NCBI RefSeq assembly: GCF_003130795.1
Contig: NZ_CP029353.1
Location: 372,001 to 436,000, forward strand
Direction: 5' to 3'
Length of the DNA stretch: 64,000 bases
Source of the DNA: Azospirillum thermophilum
GTDB lineage: Bacteria; Pseudomonadota; Alphaproteobacteria; Azospirillales; Azospirillaceae
The position numbers and the translations under genes are program-made. Shown here in pieces: positions 7,612-18,630 of the stretch (positions within the stretch are counted from its first letter, which is position 1; each line of letters begins with the position of its first letter). The notes beneath the pieces were generated by a model that was given only the letters and a program-made list of their open reading frames with translations, did no database searches and was not told the DNA's origin.

Positions 7612-8025
7612 ATGCAGGTCCAGTCCTATCTGTTCTTCGAAGGCCGCTGCGACGAGGCGCTGGCGTTCTACGGCCGGGTCCTGGGGGCCGAGACGGTCGA
7701 GCTGATGCGCTACAAGGATGCGCCGGAGCCCTGCCCGGAGGGCGCGGTCGCGCCGGGTTCGGACGACAAGGTGATGCACGCCGCCTTCCGCGTCGGCGAC
7801 AGCCTGCTGATGGCGTCGGACGGATCCTGCTCCGGCCAGCCGAGCTTCAGCGGGATCGCCCAGACCCTGACCGTCGGGGACGAGGCGAAGGCCGCCGAGG
7901 TCTTCGCCGGTCTGGAGGATGGCGGCACGGTCGTCATGCCGCTCGGCCGGACCTTCTTCTCCCCATGCTTCGGCATGGTCACCGACCGGTTCGGCGTGAT
8001 GTGGATGGTGATCGTCCAACCCTGA
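7612..8025 (+). CDS. VOC-family (PhnB/glyoxalase-like) protein
   Basis: This 137-residue vicinal-oxygen-chelate fold protein is of the PhnB/3-demethylubiquinone-methyltransferase-like subgroup. It shows VQSYLFFEGRCDEALAFY at the N-terminus and GRTFFSPCFGMVTDRFGVMW near the C-terminus. Members bind metal or small ligands, but the substrate is usually unknown, and no complete metal triad can be assigned here. The start is the ATG preceded by GGGAGGAG, not the ATG 12 bases earlier. Its promoter overlaps the putative MarR operator, so it is likely the target gene of that regulator. Confidence 0.85.
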   Translation: MQVQSYLFFEGRCDEALAFYGRVLGAETVELMRYKDAPEPCPEGAVAPGSDDKVMHAAFRVGDSLLMASDGSCSGQPSFSGIAQTLTVGDEAKAAEVFAGLEDGGTVVMPLGRTFFSPCFGMVTDRFGVMWMVIVQP

Positions 8026-8044
8026 TCCCGGCCCTTCGACGGCA

Positions 8045-8077
8045 AAAAGCCCCGCCGGGCGGACCGGCGGGGCTTTT
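8045..8077. terminator. Bidirectional intrinsic terminator between the VOC gene and secA
   Basis: This is a perfect GC-rich stem (GCCCCGCCG with CGGCGGGGC) with a 7-base loop, flanked by AAAA on the left and TTTT on the right. It therefore works in both directions between the convergent VOC gene and secA. Confidence 0.9.
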
Positions 8078-8120
8078 CCTTGTGCGGACCCGCAGCGTGG
8101 GCGGGTGAAGCGCCCGCCGG

Positions 8121-10847
8121 TCAGGCGAGGCGGCCGTGGCAGTGCTTGAACTTCTTGCCCGAGCCGCAGGGGCAGGCCGCGTTGCGCGGGGTGTTGGCCA
8201 TCACCTCGGGCGGCAGGGGCTGGTCCTCGCCGCCGCCCGCGGGCAGGGCGGCGCTGCGGCGGACCATGCCCTCGGGCAGCGCCTCCTCGCCGGCCAGGGC
8301 CAGCGCCGGGTCGTTGCGGCCCTCGTGCATCTCCTGCATCTGGCGGGCGAACAGCTCCTCCGGCGAGGGCGACATGCGGATCTCGACATGCATCAGCACC
8401 TGGGTGACCTGCTCGCGCAGCGCCATCAGCATGCTGTCGAACAGCTCGAACGCCTCGCGCTTGTACTCGTTCAGCGGGTCCTTCTGCGCATAGGCGCGCA
8501 GGTTGATGCCCTGGCGGAGATGGTCGAGCTGGAGGAGATGGTCCTTCCATTCCTGGTCGAGGATCTGGAGGAGCAGGCTCTTCTCGACATGGCGGATCGT
8601 CTCGGCGCCGTAGTTCGCCACCTTCTCCGCGTATTTGCGGTCGGCGGCATCGCGCACCCGCTCCTCGATCTCCGGCTCGGCGATGCCCTCCTCCTTGGCC
8701 CATTCATGGACCGGCAGGTCGAGGCCGAGGATGCGGTTGCAGGCCTCGTGCAGGCCGTCGATGTCCCACTGCTCGGAGTAGCTGTTGGCCGGGATGGCGG
8801 TGGCGACCATGTTGGCGATGATCTGGTGCCGCATCTCGCGGATTTCCTCCGCGATGTCGTCGGTCTCCATCACCTCGCGGCGCTGCTCGTAAACGACCTT
8901 GCGCTGGTCGTTCATCACGTTGTCGAACTTCAGCAGGTTCTTGCGGATCTCGAAGTGATGCGCCTCGACCTTCTGCTGAGCCTTCTCCAGCGCCTTGTTG
9001 ATCCAGGGGTGGATGATCGCCTCGCCTTCCTTCAGGCCAAGGCGCTGCAGCATGCCGTCCATGCGCTCCGACCCGAAGATGCGCATCAGGTCGTCTTCCA
9101 GCGACAGGAAGAACTTGGAGGCACCCGGATCGCCCTGGCGGCCCGACCGGCCGCGGAGCTGGTTGTCGATGCGGCGGCTCTCATGCCGCTCGGTGCCGAC
9201 GACGTAGAGGCCGCCGGCCGCCTTGACCGTCTCGCGCGCCTCGGCGACCTCGGCCTCGATCTGCCTGATGCGGGCCTCGCGCTCCGGGCCTTCCGGCAGG
9301 TCGGCCAGCTCAACCGCCACCCGCATCTGGACGTTGCCGCCGAGCTGGATGTCGGTGCCGCGGCCGGCCATGTTGGTGGCGACCGTCACCGCGCCCGGCC
9401 GGCCGGCCTGGGCGACGATGTAGGCCTCCTGCTCGTGGTGGCGGGCGTTCAGCACGTTGTGCGGGATCTTGCGCTTCTTCAGCAGGTCCGACAGCAGCTC
9501 GGACTTCTCGATCGAGGTGGTGCCGACCAGCACCGGCTGGCCGCGTTCCCGCGCCTCGCCGATCAGGTCGATGATGGCGTTGTACTTCTCGGACGCGGTC
9601 CGGTAGACCTCGTCGTCCATGTCCTTGCGCTGGACCGGCAGGTTGGTCGGCATCTCGACCACCTCCAGCCCGTAGATCTCGGCGAACTCCGCCGCCTCGG
9701 TCATCGCGGTGCCGGTCATGCCGGCCAGCTTGGGATAGAGGCGGAAGTAGTTCTGGAAGGTGATGGAGGCCAGCGTCTGGTTCTCGCGCTGGATCGTCAC
9801 CTTCTCCTTGGCCTCCAGCGCCTGGTGCAGGCCTTCGGAATAGCGCCGGCCCTCCATCATGCGGCCGGTGAACTCGTCGATGATGATGACCTTGTCGTCC
9901 TTGACGATGTAGTCCTTGTCGCGCTGGAACAGCATGTGGGCGCGCAGCGCCTGCTGGGCATGGTGGACCAGCGCCACGTTCTGCAGGTCGTAGAGCCCGC
10001 CCGTCTTCAGCAGCCCGGCCTCGGCCAGGAGCTGCTCCATATGCTCCTGCCCGGCCTCGGAGAAGCTGACGGTGCGGTGCTTCTCGTCCTTCTCGTAATC
10101 CTCCGGCTTCAGCATCGGGATCAGCCGGTCGACCTGGACATACATCTCGGACGAGTCGGTGGACGGGCCGGAGATGATCAGCGGGGTGCGCGCCTCGTCG
10201 ACCAGGATCGAGTCGACCTCGTCGACGATCGCGTAGTTGAAGCTGCGCTGGACCATGTCCTCCAGCCGGAACTTCATGTTGTCGCGCAGATAGTCGAAGC
10301 CGAACTCGTTGTTCGTGCCGTAGGTGATGTCGGCGGCGTAGGCGGCGCGCCGCTCGTCGTCGTCCAGCCCGTGGATGATGCAGCCGGTGGTCAGGCCGAG
10401 GAAGCGGTAGATCCGGCCCATCCAGTCGCTGTCGCGCTTGGCGAGGTAGTCGTTGACGGTGACGACGTGGACGCCCTTGCCCTCAAGCGCGTTGAGGTAC
10501 ACGGCCAGCGTGGCGACCAGCGTCTTGCCTTCGCCGGTGCGCATCTCCGCGATGCGTCCCTGGTGCAGCACCATGCCGCCCATCAGCTGCACGTCGAAAT
10601 GGCGCTGGCCGAGCACCCGCCTGGCCGCCTCGCGCACGGTGGCGAAGGCATCGGGCAGGATGTCGTCCAGCGACTCGCCCTTGGCAAGCCGGTCCCGCAG
10701 CCAGTCGGTCCGGCCGCGCAGCGCCTCGTCGGACAACGGCGAGACCTCCGCCTCCAGCGCGTTGATCCGCTGGACGGTCTTGTGGAGCGCCTTGACGTTG
10801 CGGGAATTGGCGGTGCCGAAGATCTTGCGGGCGAGAGCACCGAACAT
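8121..10847 (-). CDS. secA: Preprotein translocase ATPase SecA
   Basis: This 908-residue motor protein drives unfolded preproteins through SecYEG at the inner membrane. Walker A is MRTGEGKT at 102-109. The DEVD motif ([15 protein letters not shown]) is in the first nucleotide-binding domain, followed by the preprotein-crosslinking domain, NBD2 with [14 protein letters not shown], and the helical scaffold/wing. The C-terminal zinc motif has C892, C894, C903 and H904, used for SecB and phospholipid contact. Length is normal for alphaproteobacteria. GAGG lies about 10 bases upstream of the ATG. It is transcribed alone, divergent from trpB. Confidence 0.98.
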   Translation of the reverse strand: MFGALARKIFGTANSRNVKALHKTVQRINALEAEVSPLSDEALRGRTDWLRDRLAKGESLDDILPDAFATVREAARRVLGQRHFDVQLMGGMVLHQGRIAEMRTGEGKTLVATLAVYLNALEGKGVHVVTVNDYLAKRDSDWMGRIYRFLGLTTGCIIHGLDDDERRAAYAADITYGTNNEFGFDYLRDNMKFRLEDMVQRSFNYAIVDEVDSILVDEARTPLIISGPSTDSSEMYVQVDRLIPMLKPEDYEKDEKHRTVSFSEAGQEHMEQLLAEAGLLKTGGLYDLQNVALVHHAQQALRAHMLFQRDKDYIVKDDKVIIIDEFTGRMMEGRRYSEGLHQALEAKEKVTIQRENQTLASITFQNYFRLYPKLAGMTGTAMTEAAEFAEIYGLEVVEMPTNLPVQRKDMDDEVYRTASEKYNAIIDLIGEARERGQPVLVGTTSIEKSELLSDLLKKRKIPHNVLNARHHEQEAYIVAQAGRPGAVTVATNMAGRGTDIQLGGNVQMRVAVELADLPEGPEREARIRQIEAEVAEARETVKAAGGLYVVGTERHESRRIDNQLRGRSGRQGDPGASKFFLSLEDDLMRIFGSERMDGMLQRLGLKEGEAIIHPWINKALEKAQQKVEAHHFEIRKNLLKFDNVMNDQRKVVYEQRREVMETDDIAEEIREMRHQIIANMVATAIPANSYSEQWDIDGLHEACNRILGLDLPVHEWAKEEGIAEPEIEERVRDAADRKYAEKVANYGAETIRHVEKSLLLQILDQEWKDHLLQLDHLRQGINLRAYAQKDPLNEYKREAFELFDSMLMALREQVTQVLMHVEIRMSPSPEELFARQMQEMHEGRNDPALALAGEEALPEGMVRRSAALPAGGGEDQPLPPEVMANTPRNAACPCGSGKKFKHCHGRLA

Positions 10848-11035
10848 GAAGAACCTCGAAGGGGTAAAGGCTGGGCATGGGCCTGGATTGCGACCGGTCT
10901 CACATAGGGCCGCCGCAACTTCCTGTCAACGAAACCCGCCCGGCGCCGGGGCTGTCATGCGGCCGCAAGGGGGTGTCCGGACGGGTTGCCCCGCCCCTTT
11001 CGCGTCCCATCTTGCCGATGGCGGCAGGCGGGTGC

Positions 11036-11064
11036 TTCAAATCCCCGTCCCGGGCCGCTATGGT
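11036..11064 (+). promoter_or_regulatory. Candidate trpB promoter
   Basis: TTCAAA (11036-11041) and TATGGT (11059-11064) are separated by 17 bases, about 50 bases upstream of the trpB ATG. The TATGG-type -10 is also seen at the stronger hpf promoter and at lysC in this window. No leader peptide or attenuator-like tryptophan codon run was found before trpB. Confidence 0.4.
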
Positions 11065-11113
11065 GGCGCCTTCCCAAGGCGCGGCAACCCCGCATCAGGC
11101 AGTCCTCACGGCG

Positions 11114-12327
<1,214 letters not shown>

Positions 12328-12331
<4 letters not shown>

Positions 12332-13188
12332 GCGCCCAATCCACCAACGGCCGGGCCATCACCGAAGGCCGCATCGCCCGCCGGTTCCAGGCGCTGAGGG
12401 CCGAGGGACGCGCCGGGCTCGTCACCTTCATCACCGCCGGCGACCCCGATGCCGGGACCTGTCAGGCGCTGCTGAACGGGCTGCCGGGGGCGGGCGCCGA
12501 CCTGATCGAGCTGGGCCTTCCCTTCACCGACCCGATGGCCGACGGCCCGGCGATCCAGGCGAGCTCGCTGCGCGCCCTGCATGCCGGGGCGAGCACGAAG
12601 CGGACGCTGGAGCTGGTGCGGAACTTCCGCCGGGGCGACGCCGACACCCCGATCATCCTGATGGGCTATTACAACCCCATCTACTCCTACGGCGTGGACA
12701 GGTTCCTGGCCGATGCGGTGGAGGCCGGGGTCGACGGGCTGATCATCGTCGACCTGCCGCCGGAGGAGGACGAGGAGCTGTGCCTGCCGGCGCTGAAGGC
12801 GGGCGTCAACTTCATCCGCCTCGCCACCCCGACGACCGACGACAAGCGGCTGCCGGCGGTGATGGCGAACACCTCGGGCTTCGTCTACTACGTGTCGATC
12901 GCCGGCATCACCGGCACCGCCAGCGCCGCCAGCAGCGACATCGGCGCCGCGGTGGCGCGGCTGAAGCGCCACACCGACCTGCCGGTCGCCGTCGGTTTCG
13001 GCATCAAGACGGCGGAGCAGGCGGCCTCCGTCGCCCGCCTCGCCGACGCGGCGGTGGTGGGCTCCGCCATCGTCACACGCATCGCCGACAGCCTGGACGC
13101 CGCCGGCAAGCCCAAGGCCGGCCTGGTGGAGGACGTGCTGGGCTTCGTCGCCGGGCTGGCCCAGGGGGTTCGCGCCGCCCGGGGCTGA
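12328..13188 (+). CDS. trpA: Tryptophan synthase alpha chain
   Basis: This 286-residue TIM-barrel protein splits indole-3-glycerol phosphate into indole, which is channelled to TrpB, and glyceraldehyde 3-phosphate. Catalytic residues are E61 (in [10 protein letters not shown]) and D72, the counterparts of E49 and D60 in E. coli. The phosphate loop is seen as [11 protein letters not shown]. The GTG start overlaps the trpB stop (GTGA), giving translational coupling. The conserved order trpB-trpA-accD-folC continues downstream. Confidence 0.98.
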
Positions 13189-13218
13189 CCGGACGGTGCC
13201 AAGGAGTTTCAAGAGACT

Positions 13219-14220
13219 ATGAACTGGCTTACCAACTACGTCCGCCCGAAGATCCGCGCCCTCTACACCCGCAAGGAGGTGCCGGACAACCTCTGGCACA
13301 AATGCCCGAGCTGCGAGGCGATGCTGTTCCACCGCGAGCTGGAAGAGAACCTGCACGTCTGCCAGCATTGCGGCTTCCATATGCGGCTCGACCCGGTCAA
13401 GCGGCTGGCCTCGATGTTCGACGAGGGGCAGTACGAGACGGTGGAACTGCCGAAGTCGATCGTCGACCCGCTGAAGTTCCGCGACCAGAAGCGCTACACC
13501 GACCGCCTGAAGGAGGCGCAGACCAAGACCGGCCGGGGCGACGCCATCGTCGTCGGCTCCGGCCCGATCGGTGGCCAGCCGTCGGTGGTCGCCGCCTTCG
13601 ACTTCGGCTTCATGGGCGGCTCGATGGGCATCGCGGTGGGCGAGGGGCTGCTGACCGCCGCCCGCAAGGCCGTCGCGGCGAAGGCGCCGCTGATCGTCGT
13701 TCCGGCCTCGGGCGGTGCGCGCATGCAGGAAGGCATCCTGTCGCTGATGCAGATGCCGCGCACCACCATCGCGGTCGAGATGGTGAAGGAGGCCGGGCTT
13801 CCCTACATCGTCGTGCTGACCGACCCGACCACCGGCGGCGTCACCGCCAGCTTCGCCATGCTGGGCGACATCCACATCGCCGAGAAGGGCGCGCAGATCG
13901 GCTTCGCCGGTGCCCGCGTGATCGAGAGCACGATCCGCGAGACCCTGCCGGAAGGCTTCCAGCGTTCCGAGTATCTGCTGGAGCACGGCATGGTCGACAT
14001 GGTCGTCCACCGCCGCGACCTGCGCGACACGCTGGCCCGCGTCATCGGCCTGCTGATGCGCAAGTCCCTGGCCGAGGACGGCTTCGTCGAGGTGATCACG
14101 CCGGAGGCCGACCTGCCGGCCATCGCCCAGGCGGGCGTCCAGCCGGGTAGCCCGGCCGGCGTGCAGGCCGGGGCCGCCCAGCCGGAGCCGGCGCGCGCCG
14201 CTTCCGAACAGCCGGCCTGA
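13219..14220 (+). CDS. accD: Acetyl-CoA carboxylase carboxyltransferase subunit beta
   Basis: This 333-residue subunit transfers carboxyl from biotin to acetyl-CoA, making malonyl-CoA for fatty acid synthesis, together with AccA. The N-terminal zinc ribbon uses C29, C32, C48 and C51. The crotonase-like core shows SGGARMQEG and [17 protein letters not shown]. After about residue 290 the tail is a low-complexity Ala/Pro/Gly/Gln stretch, longer than in E. coli and probably disordered. AAGGAG lies upstream of the ATG. It is the third gene of the trpBA-accD-folC unit. Confidence 0.98.
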   Translation: MNWLTNYVRPKIRALYTRKEVPDNLWHKCPSCEAMLFHRELEENLHVCQHCGFHMRLDPVKRLASMFDEGQYETVELPKSIVDPLKFRDQKRYTDRLKEAQTKTGRGDAIVVGSGPIGGQPSVVAAFDFGFMGGSMGIAVGEGLLTAARKAVAAKAPLIVVPASGGARMQEGILSLMQMPRTTIAVEMVKEAGLPYIVVLTDPTTGGVTASFAMLGDIHIAEKGAQIGFAGARVIESTIRETLPEGFQRSEYLLEHGMVDMVVHRRDLRDTLARVIGLLMRKSLAEDGFVEVITPEADLPAIAQAGVQPGSPAGVQAGAAQPEPARAASEQPA

Positions 14221-14246
14221 CGCGCGGGCGGGGGAGGGTCCGGACG

Positions 14247-15602
14247 ATGACGACCGATGCGACCGCGACCGATGGTGCCGCCGCCGACGGGACCGTGAAG
14301 CCCCTGAAGCCGGCGGATCCGGTGCTGGACCGGTTGAAGGCCCTCCATCCCAAGGTAATCGACCTGTCGCTGGACCGCGTGAAGCGGCTGCTGGCGGCGC
14401 TGGGCAATCCGGAGCGGAAACTGCCGCCGGTCGTCCATGTCGCCGGCACCAACGGCAAGGGCTCCACCATCGCCTTCCTGCGCGCGATGCTGGAGGCGGC
14501 GGGACACCGCGTCCACGTCTACACCTCGCCGCACCTCGTCCGCTTCAACGAGCGCATCCGGCTGGCCGGCCGGCTGATCGACGACGGGGCGCTGGCCGCC
14601 CTGCTGGAGGAGGTGGAGCAGGCCAACGACGGCAACCCCATCACCTTCTTCGAGGTGACCACCGCCGCCGCCTTCCTCGCCTTCTCCCGCGTGCCGGCCG
14701 ACGTGGTCCTGCTGGAGACCGGGCTGGGCGGCCGGCTCGACGCCACCAACGTGGTGGACCGTCCGGCGGTGACCGCCATCACCCGCCTGTCCTACGATCA
14801 CCAGCAGTTCCTCGGCGAGACGCTGCTGGAGATCGCCAACGAGAAGGCCGGCATCTTCCGCCGCGGCGTCCCGGCCGTGCTGTTCCCCCAGCCCGCCGCG
14901 GAAGCCCAGGGCATGCTGGAGAAGCGCGCCCGGCTGAAGAAGGTGCCGATCTATCCCTGGTCGGTAACCCCGACCGGCGACGGGTTCCGCTTCGAAAGCG
15001 GCAAGCGCAGGCTGGACCTGCCGCGCCCGGCCCTGCCGGGGCCGCACCAGATCGTCAATGCCGGCGTCGCCATCGCCTGCCTCGACCACCTGCCCCTGGC
15101 GGTGGACGACGAGGCGGTGCGCCGCGGGCTCGCCACGGTCGAATGGCCGGCGCGCCTGCAGCGGCTGGTCCGCGGCCCGCTGGTCGGGATGCTGCCGCCC
15201 GGCTGGGAGCTGTGGCTCGACGGCGGCCACAATGATTCCGCCGGCGAGGCGCTGGCCCTGCAGGCCATCGAGTGGCATGCCGAGGATCAGGACCGGCCGT
15301 TGCTGATGATCTACGGCATGCTGGAGACCAAGGACCCCTACGGCTTCCTCGCTCCGCTGGGCGCCTTCGTCACCGCGCTGCGGTCCGTCGGCATTCCCGG
15401 CGAGCCTTCCAGCCTGCCGCCGGAGGAAACCACCGAGGCGGCGCGCATCTGCTCGATCGTCGATTCCGCTCCGGCCGACAGTGTCGAGGCGGCGCTGGCC
15501 GATCTGATCGGGGCGCGCACCGCCGCCGGCAAGGGGCCGGCCCGCGTGCTGATCTGCGGTTCGCTGTATCTGGCCGGCGTGATCCTGGCCGGGAACGGCT
15601 GA
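14247..15602 (+). CDS. folC: Bifunctional folylpolyglutamate synthase/dihydrofolate synthase
   Basis: This 451-residue Mur-ligase-type enzyme adds glutamate to dihydropteroate and to folates. The ATP loop is GTNGKGS at 67-73, the folate-site segment is TSPHLVRFNERI, and the second domain begins near residue 290 with WLDGGHN. The N-terminal 20 residues are a low-complexity extension. GGGGGAGGG lies just before the ATG. It follows accD by 26 bases and is probably cotranscribed. It ends convergently to the large zinc-ribbon gene. Confidence 0.96.
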   Translation: MTTDATATDGAAADGTVKPLKPADPVLDRLKALHPKVIDLSLDRVKRLLAALGNPERKLPPVVHVAGTNGKGSTIAFLRAMLEAAGHRVHVYTSPHLVRFNERIRLAGRLIDDGALAALLEEVEQANDGNPITFFEVTTAAAFLAFSRVPADVVLLETGLGGRLDATNVVDRPAVTAITRLSYDHQQFLGETLLEIANEKAGIFRRGVPAVLFPQPAAEAQGMLEKRARLKKVPIYPWSVTPTGDGFRFESGKRRLDLPRPALPGPHQIVNAGVAIACLDHLPLAVDDEAVRRGLATVEWPARLQRLVRGPLVGMLPPGWELWLDGGHNDSAGEALALQAIEWHAEDQDRPLLMIYGMLETKDPYGFLAPLGAFVTALRSVGIPGEPSSLPPEETTEAARICSIVDSAPADSVEAALADLIGARTAAGKGPARVLICGSLYLAGVILAGNG

Positions 15603-15641
15603 GCGGACGGGGCCGAACGCGCCCGGGCCGGGGGCGGGCGC

Positions 15642-17678
15642 CTATTTCCGGCGCTTGCCGTCCAGCTCCAGCATGCCGCGCAGTGCGGCAAGGGTCTTCT
15701 CCAGCGCGTTCTGCTCGTCCCTGTCCGCCATGGCCCGATCCGACATGGCCTGATCCGACATGGGCGGGCCGTCGTCCATCGGGCGCGGCGGCGCGTCCTT
15801 GATCAGGTCGAGGATCGGATCGTCCTCATCCTCGTCCGGGTCGGGCGCGGCCGGCGGCCGGCGCGCCGGCGGAGCCCCGGCGCGGGCGGCTCGCCGGGTG
15901 CGCTCGTCTTCGGCATCCTCATCCTCGACGAGCGCGCGCAAGGCCCGCATCGCCTCTTCGATCTCGCGCTCCTGCTCCGACAGGGGAGCGGCGGCGGGCT
16001 CGTCCTCGCCGGTCTCCTTCTCCCAGTCCGGGCTGGTCTGCCACTCCGGTTCAGGGTCCGGCTGTTCAGGCTCTGGCATCCGAAGGTCGGGCCAGGATTC
16101 GGGCATCCGGGTCCGGGCCGGCTCCGGCGGAGGCTGCAAAGCGGCCGGGACGTCGCGCTCGCGCGGCTTCGCCGGCTTGTCGGCGGGCCGGGCGAGGCCG
16201 GGCGGCGCGCGCGGCGGCTCGGGCGGGCGCACCGGCTCCTCGGCCAGGGCCGGCGGTGTCATCGGGAGGGCTGGCGGGGGGGCCGCCTGTCCGGGCTCCG
16301 CCGCCGCCGTCTCGATCATCCGGCGCAGGGCGGCCAGCGTCCGCTCCATCGACTCGTCGTCATCCTCGGGCAGACTGGAGTCGCGGACCGGACGCGGTGC
16401 CGGCCGGGGCGGGGGCGCCAGCGGTTCCGGGGGCGGCGGTTCGGCGGTCGGCCGTGGCGAGGGCGGCGTGAGGACGGGATCGTCGTCCTCATCCAGAAGG
16501 TCCGGCTCGTCCGGTTCGGCGAAGCGCGGGCCGAAGCGGGGGCGCGGCGCCTCCTCCCGCGGCTCGTCGCGCCGCGGGCGGGCGGGCGGCGGATCCTCGG
16601 GCCAGGCATCGTGGCGCTTGTCGGGATCGCGGATGGCGAAGGCGAGGATCTCCTCGTCGGACGGTTCCTCGTCATCCTCCTCGCCATCACTCCCTGCATC
16701 ATTCTCGGAGACGTCGGGCAACAGCTCGTCGGCCGGATCGTCCTCGAAGTCGCGGCGGACCAGCGCCTGCGGCGTGAAGGCGCGCAGGGGCGGCGGTTCC
16801 GCAGCCTCCGTTGCCTCCTCGGGCGCCTCCTCGTCCCTGTCGGGGGTGGCGAGGTCTTTCGGCTCGTCGCGGACGGGCATGGGGACATGCCGCTCCGGGA
16901 AGGGCGGTGGCTCCGTCTCCTCCTCGGCTTCGGCGGCGCGCTGCTCGAAGAGCCGGCGCATGGCGGCCAGGGTCTCGTCGAACGGGATCTCCTCCGGCGG
17001 GCGGCGCGGTGCCGCGGTCTTGCGCGAGGAGGGCTTTTCCGGGCGGGATGGGGCGTGACGCGACGGCGGGGGCGGCGGGGGCGCCTCGTCCGGCGTGTCG
17101 TCGCTTTGCGACAGCAGACGGGCCGCCATGTCGGCGAGCGACACCGGCTCCCATAGGGGAAGGCGCCCCTCCGCCGGGCCATCGGCGATCAGGTCGTCCA
17201 GCGAGACCTCATCGATCGAGGGGGGCGGGGGAGCCGGCGGCGGCGGCGGCAGGGCCGGCTGCCGGGCGTCCGCCCGCGGGGCGGGGGACGGGAGGGGGCC
17301 GGCATGGGCGGCGTGACGCTCGTCCGGATCGTCGTCATCCAGGTCTTCTTCATCCGGCTCCGGGCCCTCCGGGTGGCCGGAGGCGCTGCGCGCGGCGTTC
17401 AGCAACCCCTGGAGGGCGGCCATGGAAGCATCGAAGGACGGCTCTGCCGCCGCCTGTGCCGCTGGTGACGCCGGCCGGTCGGGTAGGGCCGGCCGGGTCT
17501 CGACATCACGGGAGTCGCATTGCGAGCAACGGTAGTGCGGCGCGATCGACAGGACCGGATAGCTCGGCCCGAAGCGGCGGACCAGCATGCCGAGCGGCAG
17601 CCTGCCGCCATGCCCGCAGGCGCGGCAGCGGATATCCACATCTCCGTCGATGTCGCGAAGGTAAAGCATGCGAGCCAT
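15642..17678 (-). CDS. Zinc-ribbon protein with long disordered region carrying five repeated short helices
   Basis: This 678-residue protein, which I do not recognise as a named family, starts at MARMLYLRDIDGD. Residues 1-60 hold a zinc ribbon with CxxC pairs at C18/C21 and C51/C54. The rest is acidic, Pro/Ala/Glu/Asp-rich and predicted disordered, except for five short amphipathic helices of one type. They lie at residues 82-94, 233-245, 444-456, 573-585 and 659-671 (core FDETLAAMRRLFE, MERTLAALRRMIE, LEKTLAALRGMLE); the last is almost at the C-terminus. Other short hydrophobic islands lie at 154-166, 177-193, 341-353 and 619-631. This architecture suggests a multivalent scaffold. The repeated helix resembles the N-terminal helix of PopZ, but that is an impression only. 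Confidence 0.75.
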   Translation of the reverse strand: MARMLYLRDIDGDVDIRCRACGHGGRLPLGMLVRRFGPSYPVLSIAPHYRCSQCDSRDVETRPALPDRPASPAAQAAAEPSFDASMAALQGLLNAARSASGHPEGPEPDEEDLDDDDPDERHAAHAGPLPSPAPRADARQPALPPPPPAPPPPSIDEVSLDDLIADGPAEGRLPLWEPVSLADMAARLLSQSDDTPDEAPPPPPPSRHAPSRPEKPSSRKTAAPRRPPEEIPFDETLAAMRRLFEQRAAEAEEETEPPPFPERHVPMPVRDEPKDLATPDRDEEAPEEATEAAEPPPLRAFTPQALVRRDFEDDPADELLPDVSENDAGSDGEEDDEEPSDEEILAFAIRDPDKRHDAWPEDPPPARPRRDEPREEAPRPRFGPRFAEPDEPDLLDEDDDPVLTPPSPRPTAEPPPPEPLAPPPRPAPRPVRDSSLPEDDDESMERTLAALRRMIETAAAEPGQAAPPPALPMTPPALAEEPVRPPEPPRAPPGLARPADKPAKPRERDVPAALQPPPEPARTRMPESWPDLRMPEPEQPDPEPEWQTSPDWEKETGEDEPAAAPLSEQEREIEEAMRALRALVEDEDAEDERTRRAARAGAPPARRPPAAPDPDEDEDDPILDLIKDAPPRPMDDGPPMSDQAMSDRAMADRDEQNALEKTLAALRGMLELDGKRRK

Positions 17679-17743
17679 GGTGCGCGCAGTATACGCACCC
17701 CCGCCCGCCATGCCCATTCGATTCCGCCCCACCGCTTTTGCCG

Positions 17744-17772
17744 CTGAACAGCGCCGCGATCCATGCTATAAG
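17744..17772 (+). promoter_or_regulatory. Promoter of tRNA-Arg(CCT)
   Basis: CTGAAC (17744-17749), 17 bases, TATAAG (17767-17772) places transcription a few bases before the mature 5' end of the tRNA. The same TATAAG -10 is seen at the uppP promoter. Confidence 0.5.
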
Positions 17773-17783
17773 CGCGCCCACGT

Positions 17784-17860
17784 GCGTCCGTAGCTCAGCA
17801 GGATAGAGCACAGGATTCCTAATCCTGGGGCCGTGGGTTCGAATCCCGCCGGGCGCACCA
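17784..17860 (+). tRNA. tRNA-Arg (anticodon CCT)
   Basis: This is a 77-base cloverleaf. The acceptor stem pairs GCGTCCG with CGGGCGC (one G-U), the D arm is GCTC...GAGC, and the anticodon arm is CAGGA-TTCCTAA-TCCTG with anticodon CCT. The T arm is GTGGG-TTCGAAT-CCCGC, with discriminator A and an encoded CCA end. It reads the AGG codon, which is rare in this high-GC genome. tRNA genes are common integration sites, but no repeated 3' end was found downstream. Confidence 0.97.
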
Positions 17861-18009
17861 CTTGCCTCATCAAGCCACTGCCAGAGCTGGGAGACCGGCG
17901 GGACCACCGGTTCCGGAACCTCCTCGTGGTACATGCTGGTGGCCGGTTGCCGACCGTTTGAACAAGCCGATACCGCATCGGAGCGATCGGGGCTTATCGT
18001 TCTGCGGGC

Positions 18010-18594
18010 TCAGGGCAGCTCCTGAACGATGTCGCTGTCGACCGCCACCAGACGACATGGCTCCTGGGATACGGCGTCGCAGGCCGCAACGGCCTCTGAA
18101 ATCGCCTCGTCAATGGTCTTGCGATTTGTCGTGAAGCGATAGGCACGGGACGACATGGCGAAAGCCCCGTGAAGCCACCGTGTCGGCTTGGCCCAATAGT
18201 CCGCAAGCCCCCGATGAAGCTGGGACGTCTTGACCCCGCCCCTTTCGACGACCTCGTACGATGGAACCGCGGGAAGCCCGAGATCGTCGCGCATGGTTTG
18301 GTGCAGGTCCCGGACCACGGCCCGGTCGACCATGCCGGCCGGCCGGTTCATCCAGTCCTTGACCTCCTCAACCATCTCTTTGCGCGTCGAACGACACGCC
18401 CGGAAGGCATGATTGATGGCGGCGCGGCCGAGCGTGTCGCGCTTCTCCAGAAACTGTCCGAGCACGCACTCCTGATAGCTGTCCTTGGTCGCCTCATACC
18501 GGGCCTGCTCCGCGCATCCGCTCAGCACTGCAAGCAGCGCTGCAGCGAGGACAGGCCGGCAGCGCTTGCCGTTTTCGAGGTGCAACCGCGTCAC
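18010..18594 (-). CDS. Predicted lipoprotein of unknown function
   Basis: This 194-residue protein has a lipoprotein signal: the positively charged start MTRLHLENGKRCR, a hydrophobic run, then lipobox LSGC. The mature part is charged and probably helical, with no domain I recognise. Cysteines at RACRS, AACDA and EPCRL could form disulfides in the periplasm. The start is a GTG preceded by GGAGGG. It lies 36 bases downstream of the broken exported-protein gene, so the two probably formed one unit. Lack of known relatives and the position beside a tRNA suggest lineage-specific genes. Confidence 0.6.
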   Translation of the reverse strand: MTRLHLENGKRCRPVLAAALLAVLSGCAEQARYEATKDSYQECVLGQFLEKRDTLGRAAINHAFRACRSTRKEMVEEVKDWMNRPAGMVDRAVVRDLHQTMRDDLGLPAVPSYEVVERGGVKTSQLHRGLADYWAKPTRWLHGAFAMSSRAYRFTTNRKTIDEAISEAVAACDAVSQEPCRLVAVDSDIVQELP

Positions 18595-18630
18595 CAGTCC
18601 GGCCCTCCGCCAAGCCGACCTCGCCGCACG

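Noticed and set aside
8136..10907. A 923-codon plus-strand frame opposite secA
   Set aside because: The composition is dominated by Leu, Arg, Gly and Val repeats with no domain; SecA on the other strand is unmistakable.
10848..11113. Tryptophan attenuator or T-box before trpB
   Set aside because: No short peptide with tandem Trp codons, no terminator/antiterminator pair with a T run, and no T-box sequence.
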